A stretch of DNA of 64,000 nucleotides, taken from Brugia malayi. Lineage: Eukaryota; Nematoda; Chromadorea; Rhabditida; Onchocercidae. Position 1 is the stretch's first letter. Each line of letters opens with the position of its first letter. The translations under genes and the position numbers were made by a program. Below are positions 51,757 through 64,000 of the stretch, one piece after another. The notes below the pieces were generated by a model that saw nothing but the letters and a program-made list of their open reading frames with translations, ran no database searches and had not been told where the DNA came from. The DNA lies in contig NW_025062479.1 in the NCBI RefSeq assembly GCF_000002995.4, forward strand, positions 12,195,721 through 12,259,720, in the 5' to 3' direction.

Positions 51757-54700
51757 TTACACATCAACATCATCGAAATCATCTTCTTGAGCAAGAGGAG
51801 GAGCTCTTGTATAATCTTCACGGACAGTACAGAGCACATCTTCTGGATCTAGTCCTTCCACTTCCTTGCAAATGTCATCGGCCTACAAGTCACTGTCATA
51901 AACTAAAAACTAACTAGGACGAGCTTTTGATGAATTAAATCAGAACAAAATATCCGCATGCAATGTCATTTAACCGGTGATAACGGCAACAAATGAATCA
52001 GAAGCTCACATCTATGCTCTGCATGGTTCTTCCACTTCCTAACCTCTTACGAGGATAGATTTCAGGTGGACTTTTTGATGGACGTCGAAAACGTCGCACA
52101 CGGCACATATCAAATGTGAATGAATTGTCCTGAAAAAAAAAGAACGAATATTTCGACCATTCAGAATAGGTACTTCCCACCTAACAAATTGAGTATCGCC
52201 AACCTCAATGTCACCGAAATTCTCATCATCTGTGTCCGAATTTTCATCAAAGTATCCATCAACTCCATTAGCGATCTGCTCAAACTCAAAATATTGCCCA
52301 CTTGTCGTTATTTTCGGAATTTCTGGTAACTCACTATAACAAAAAGCTATTTCTAAAGTTTCACATAAAAATATTTATTGGCTTAATAAAAACATTACAT
52401 TGATGCCTGAAAAACTTATTTATGACTCGTTAATTCAGTTAACTTCATACTAAAAGTATGGATAAAGCAATGCCTTTGCAATAATGCATCATTTCTAAAA
52501 AATAAATATTGCAAGTGTTATTCAAAGTGCCACTGTTGCGCTCCTTACGCGAACGTTTCTTGATAAAATGACTAGAAAATTTTTCGAAAGAAAAAAAAAA
52601 ATGCAAATTTCATTTCCAGTGTAGCTGAACTACGCAGTGAATAAGCAGATTCACCAGATCATATACTATTTCATTCGTATTTCGAAGCAACGGTACTTTA
52701 TACTGTTATCAATACGACATCAAAGTAGTAGATAAATTCGAAATCTCTGGAAACTGTAGAACACGAACCAATCAGCATAAGATAAAAGTGGTTCACGTTG
52801 AGGTTTTACCATACAGTCATCGAATCCGTTAGCGTTAGAATTAACATCCATATGAGGAAATCTCACTCTTTCATCACTTTCAGCACCTTAAAACAATTAT
52901 GCTAACTGACTGAACAAAAAATCCATTCGAGGCGACAAATAAGTTTCATTTCCAGAATTCCTTGTCCTAATTACAAATAGTAGATAAAGATATCGAACTT
53001 TGAAAAACAAACTGAAATCAATGAAAAATCACCACTTTCTTTTTCTAGCTCTATAAAAAATGAACAGAACAGGTAAGTATGCTTCGAAATAGTGAGAAAT
53101 CAAAAAAAAAAGAAAAAAAAAATGGAAAAATGTTAGAAAGGATAGCAGTATTATGGAACATTTCATAAAAACTCTGAGTTAATCAAATATTACGAAACAG
53201 CTAACTTTGTAATCCTAAAAACATCAATATAAGCAAAATATTAATAAAGATCCATAACGGAAGAGGTCAAATAGCATAAGTAAAAATACATCAATAACTA
53301 CGACATCAAAAACAATACACACCATATTTATATTAAAGCAAAGAAACAGTGCAGACTATTCATCAATATTATCACATTTTCCTTCGAAAAAGACCTTGTT
53401 TTGGTAAAGATCAGTTATGACCTCGTATTACCGGCTTATTGATGGTCGAAACTGATATTATGTGATGGACTTGACTTCATAGGACCATAAATTTAAATGA
53501 CATTAGAGTGTTAAAGCGAATTTTCATGATAGACTCAGTTTCATTTATATTCCTTCGGAACATCAAGAAGTGATGTTAAACATGTTTTTTTTTTGAATGC
53601 TATCTATTCTCCTACGATTCTGAATTATTCCTGCGCCTCCCCGAATATCTGGATTTGTTCATACTTGCGATCTAATATAACATCGAGTCCTAAAGTACTT
53701 TCCTTATTACAGATACAGATATCAACTCACCACCAATAAATATTTTAAAGGGTAAAGGGAATATTGAACCTCGTTTTATCCGGTCCATTGTAGCTCGGTA
53801 ATAAATACGATCCTCCATATAAATTATAACAATACTCTCTTTCTCTCTCCCTCCTTTCACTCAGTTTTTAAAAGGTATCTACACACGACAATTTCTCAGA
53901 ATTCTTTCGTTCCTTCACAGCGATAATGAAATGTACGAAAACAAAGCTTTGCCAATGCATATGAGCTGCAAAGATCATTTCCACTCGCATCAATATAGCA
54001 GCATGCTGAAAGAAGTCAAACTTAATGAGAGTGATAACGATAATTTCTAGAAAGCGGTGAATATCAGTGCAGGAGTATTTTTCTTTTAATGTACGCCTAT
54101 TGTGGACAAATTAAAGGACTGGAAATATGAATACATAGATGACAGAAAAGAGGGAGACAATAGAACGGCACCAAACTGCTTAAAAACAGCTATAAATAAT
54201 ATAGACAAAACAAAAATTTTCACTGTTCTAAGAGCTTTTTGTAGGAATATGCTCAGAATACGGATAAATCGCCCACAGTACCTTCCAGCTCACACTAATA
54301 CATTAAGCTGAAGAAAAAATCTGCAAAAAGAACCAACAGATTATTTGATCCAGTCAGCATACCATATAGCATAATCATACGGCAATAAATTCGATACAAG
54401 AATTTCATTTTTTGATCCTGTTTTTACAATACCTAAAGTAATATAGATATTCTATAACTAGATACTGCTTACAAGATTACAAAAAAAAAAAAAAACCTAT
54501 TTCTAAGCTGGCTCAACCTGAACTGATCCCTTTTTCAAATTATGCACCTCATTAGTTATGGAAATAAAGAAAATTTTTCATATAATGCAAATTCAGAATA
54601 AAACTGACATTTCAAATTTTCAGTAATGTTATTTAAAATGATGCAAAACGAAAGAACTGGAGAAACATAAGCAGTGACAAACCTGTGTTACCAACATACA

Positions 54701-55340
54701 CCTGAGCATAATTCAGAAAAGCCACATAATCAGTGCGGCGAAATAGATGAATTGCTGTTTTTACAAGTTACTTCAAAATCCTTTAAACCATACCTGGAAA
54801 TTATAACAACGCGGAATAATTTGTATCTTGTTCATTAGGAACGATAAAATATACCATCAAGTAAACAATAATCAGAACTTCTGCAGAGAAATTCTAGGAA
54901 TTCCGACCCAAGATATTTTGTGAGTTGCATAAACTTGCAGTTAAACCTTGTATAATACAACGATAGTAAAAAACAAACACTGTCGTGTTAACTTTTAACT
55001 TCTATTTTTACCCAAATGATCTCATGACTCCTCTCAGCATACTCCTGTACTTATTCCGCAAATCGCTGTCGTAAAAAATTTGTTTTGCTATCTTAAAAAA
55101 CAAATATGTTTTGAAAATCTGCTCCAAATGCAACCAATTTCAAAGCCGAAAGTAACAAATCATATGGGAATCGATGATTAACAAATGAAATAATAAGTGT
55201 ATCGAGAGAAAGGACAGCCTATGAACTAAAAATATGGAGAAATTACCAAAGTATCAAGCCTGAATCACTAGGTAACAAGGGATACTTAATCGATTATACC
55301 TGTTCGTACCTATTCACATCCGTGATATCTTTATTCTCGC
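51757..55340 (-). CDS. Unrecognised gene with acidic C-terminus; 5' part unclear
   Basis: Well-supported minus-strand exons: 51757-51882 (ends DDFDDVDV stop), 52010-52129 (begins DNSFTFDMCRVRRFRRPSKS), 52204 to 52329 or 52333 (contains FEFEQIANGVDGYFDENSD), 52810-52886 (contains RVRFPHMDVNSNANGFDD) and 54683-54754 (contains LFRRTDYVAFLNYAQ). Likely earlier exons lie near 55025-55075 (DLRNKYRSMLRGVMRSFG) and 55294-55335 (ENKDITDVN). The last three introns are phase 0. The junction at 52333 needs a weak acceptor or a missed microexon, and the frame at 54754 does not agree with the open stretch just upstream. The product is soluble-looking, with a basic RRFRRPSKS segment and an acidic end. I do not recognise the family. 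The true start is not located and may lie beyond 55340. Confidence 0.55.
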
Positions 55341-57048
55341 CTTGCAGCATATAAACTATAAATGAAATAAGGGAGTGAATTCCATGGGAAGTTGTGCACA
55401 ATGACATAATGAATGTATAATGCAGAAAGAGTAAGGGGAAGGACGAGCCTAGTAATCATGAAGACTTTCTACAAAGTAAGTTCATTATTTGTGATTATAC
55501 GTGGAAGGCAGAAAAAGAAAAAAGGAAAAAAAGAGAGATGAATAAATATTCCATAAATGCTATGTTGGTTTAATTAGAGAAGTGCAAACACAAAAGAAAT
55601 AAAAGGTTAGAAAGATGTGAAGATGGAGAGCGAATACAGCACCCTTTTCGCAAACAGTGCGAATGAAGAACATTGAAGCATCTTCCTTAGGGAAGAGGAA
55701 GGAACTAAATTGTTTACACCCACAGCAAACCAGACATTATCAGAGAACAGAAGATGTAGGCAGTGTGAAGCGTTGCATAATGACAACATATCCCTTTCCA
55801 TTCCCACGCGAAGATATCAGTGCTACATTTTTCGAAATAAACAAAATTTACTAGTAAGTGGGAAGGTGAAGTCATCTGGTCATCCCAGTTGAGCACTTCG
55901 TTGACGAATGTGACAAGGTTATAGGGAAGGAAGGCATGTGAGAGAGAGACAGAGAAGCAGCATTCTACGATCACTGCCCACTTTTGTTTTGAAATTTCTG
56001 ATAAACGTAAGCTATGGGTTTGAAGTCATGATAAACATTCAGCAACTCTGTGTTCTAATAAAATGCTTCCCGGTGAAAATGTTACTGTCAAATGCATATT
56101 TTTACGTCTTATGCATGCTCTGAAAAAGGCTTATCAACAGTGAGAGTCGTCCCTTCAGTGTATCCATCCATTCGTTAGTTGGGAATTTTATAAGACGTCA
56201 AGACAACAAAAGAGAGGAGTCTTTTATGAGGTTACTTAAAGAATGCTCGCAACTGCTGCTGATTTACCGAAATGATCTCTGTGTAAATGGAGAATCGTAG
56301 GGCAGATTGATCTCACACCGCCCCTCTTAAGCATTATCCCAGATTAGGAAACTAACAAAATAGAACGAAGATTCTATTTCATTATTCCATGCACGAGTAA
56401 ACAAGCATTAACCCGCATTAAACACTTTAGTTTTTTCAAGATAAACTTGATAGACATTTCCTACGGTATTTCTACGGTATCAGATATATCCTCTATGTGA
56501 ATGCTTTGAAAGGAAGTATTAAAATAAAGTTGAAACCACCGTGAAGTACGTGATTAGAAGTTCCTAATTACATGGAAGAGTGAGGTGGAAGCGACGCCGT
56601 TCATCTTTTCACCGACGTCTTGCATATTCTCACTGTTTTCATGCTCTTCCTAATATCTGAATACGTATACGCTGCATGCCATTGGCATATTGCAATGATG
56701 CTGGACAATACATTCTATGCAAGACGACGAGAGCCAAATCGATTACGCTTTTGCTCTGCGATAAATAAGAACAAATGGATGTATGCGGCAGATAATAATT
56801 CTTCATCATTTTGCTGCACACGAAGCCTAAGGAAAAAAAACTCTCTATACTTTCTAAAGCAACGTAGTGAAACTGCAGTGCTGCAGCTGCAATTCAAAGA
56901 AATATTTGGGGACTCAAAAATGCACTGTTGTTAGAGAAGGAGGAAGAGTGGAGAAAGAGAGTGACATGATGAGAGGAAAGAATAGGGAGTGTTGCGGTCG
57001 GCGGCTGTTGGGTTGCATCAAACTGGGGATGATACGAATGGAGTTGCA
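55341..57048. other. Region between the unrecognised minus-strand gene and grk-1
   Basis: It holds the unlocated 5' end of the minus-strand gene and the grk-1 promoter. A minus-strand stretch near 55860-55925 (reading VNEVLNWDDQMTSPSH) looks coding and is followed by a GTAAAT donor, so it could be a further 5' exon, but I could not connect it in phase. Confidence 0.35.
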
Positions 57049-57059
57049 GTAATTGCAGT
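57049..57059 (+). other. Putative spliced-leader acceptor of grk-1
   Basis: A TAATTGCAG acceptor ends eight bases before the ATG at 57068, with a second CAG just upstream. No earlier coding exon is expected, because GRK4/5/6 proteins begin with MELENIVAN. Confidence 0.5.
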
Positions 57060-57067
57060 GTGACTTC

Positions 57068-64000
<6,933 letters not shown>

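Noticed and set aside
56620..56934. 104-codon plus-strand open frame
   Set aside because: It lies in the grk-1 upstream region and has no homology or splice continuity; several overlapping frames on both strands are equally open.

Overview
The window looks like nuclear DNA of a parasitic nematode, most likely a filarial or other spirurid (clade III) species. It is AT-rich, and its genes are broken into many small exons by GT-AG introns that usually end in TTTCAG-like acceptors. Several start codons lie a few bases after such an acceptor with no upstream exon, as expected for spliced-leader trans-splicing. The recognisable proteins have clear nematode or metazoan relatives. No bacterial operon, CRISPR array, rRNA or convincing tRNA was seen. 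Exon coordinates were assembled by hand from open frames, splice signals and phase agreement, so single junctions may be off.

Layout. 1-3920: no gene seen. 3921-9926 (+): ACN-1, an angiotensin-converting-enzyme homologue that has lost its zinc site (18 exons). 9927-23818: about 14 kb with no recognised gene, holding simple repeats and two hairpin elements. 23819-31106 (+): a lysine-rich multi-exon protein ending in a Nop16-like ribosome-biogenesis segment. 31775-33468 (-): a Sfp/AASDHPPT-type 4'-phosphopantetheinyl transferase. 33546-34042 (+): an unrecognised two-exon gene head to head with it. 35786-41568 (-): a 19-exon nucleolin-like protein with N-terminal RGG repeats, two RRMs and a very acidic C-terminal tail. 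42592-44226 (-): an unrecognised acidic protein of about 216 residues. 47862-50639 (+): alpha/epsilon-sarcoglycan. 51757 to about 55340 (-): an unrecognised gene with an acidic C-terminus. 57068 to beyond 64000 (+): the 5' part of a GRK4/5/6-family receptor kinase (grk-1), whose 3.4-kb first intron holds a mariner-like terminus and an intact 64-codon antisense ORF.

Function. The genes do not form one pathway. Two (the Nop16-like and nucleolin-like genes) point to the nucleolus. ACN-1 is tied to moulting in C. elegans, sarcoglycan to the muscle dystrophin complex, GRK to desensitisation of G-protein-coupled receptors, and the transferase to acyl-carrier activation. From memory, the C. elegans orthologues of ACN-1, the transferase, sarcoglycan and GRK-1 are all X-linked, so this may be an X-derived segment.
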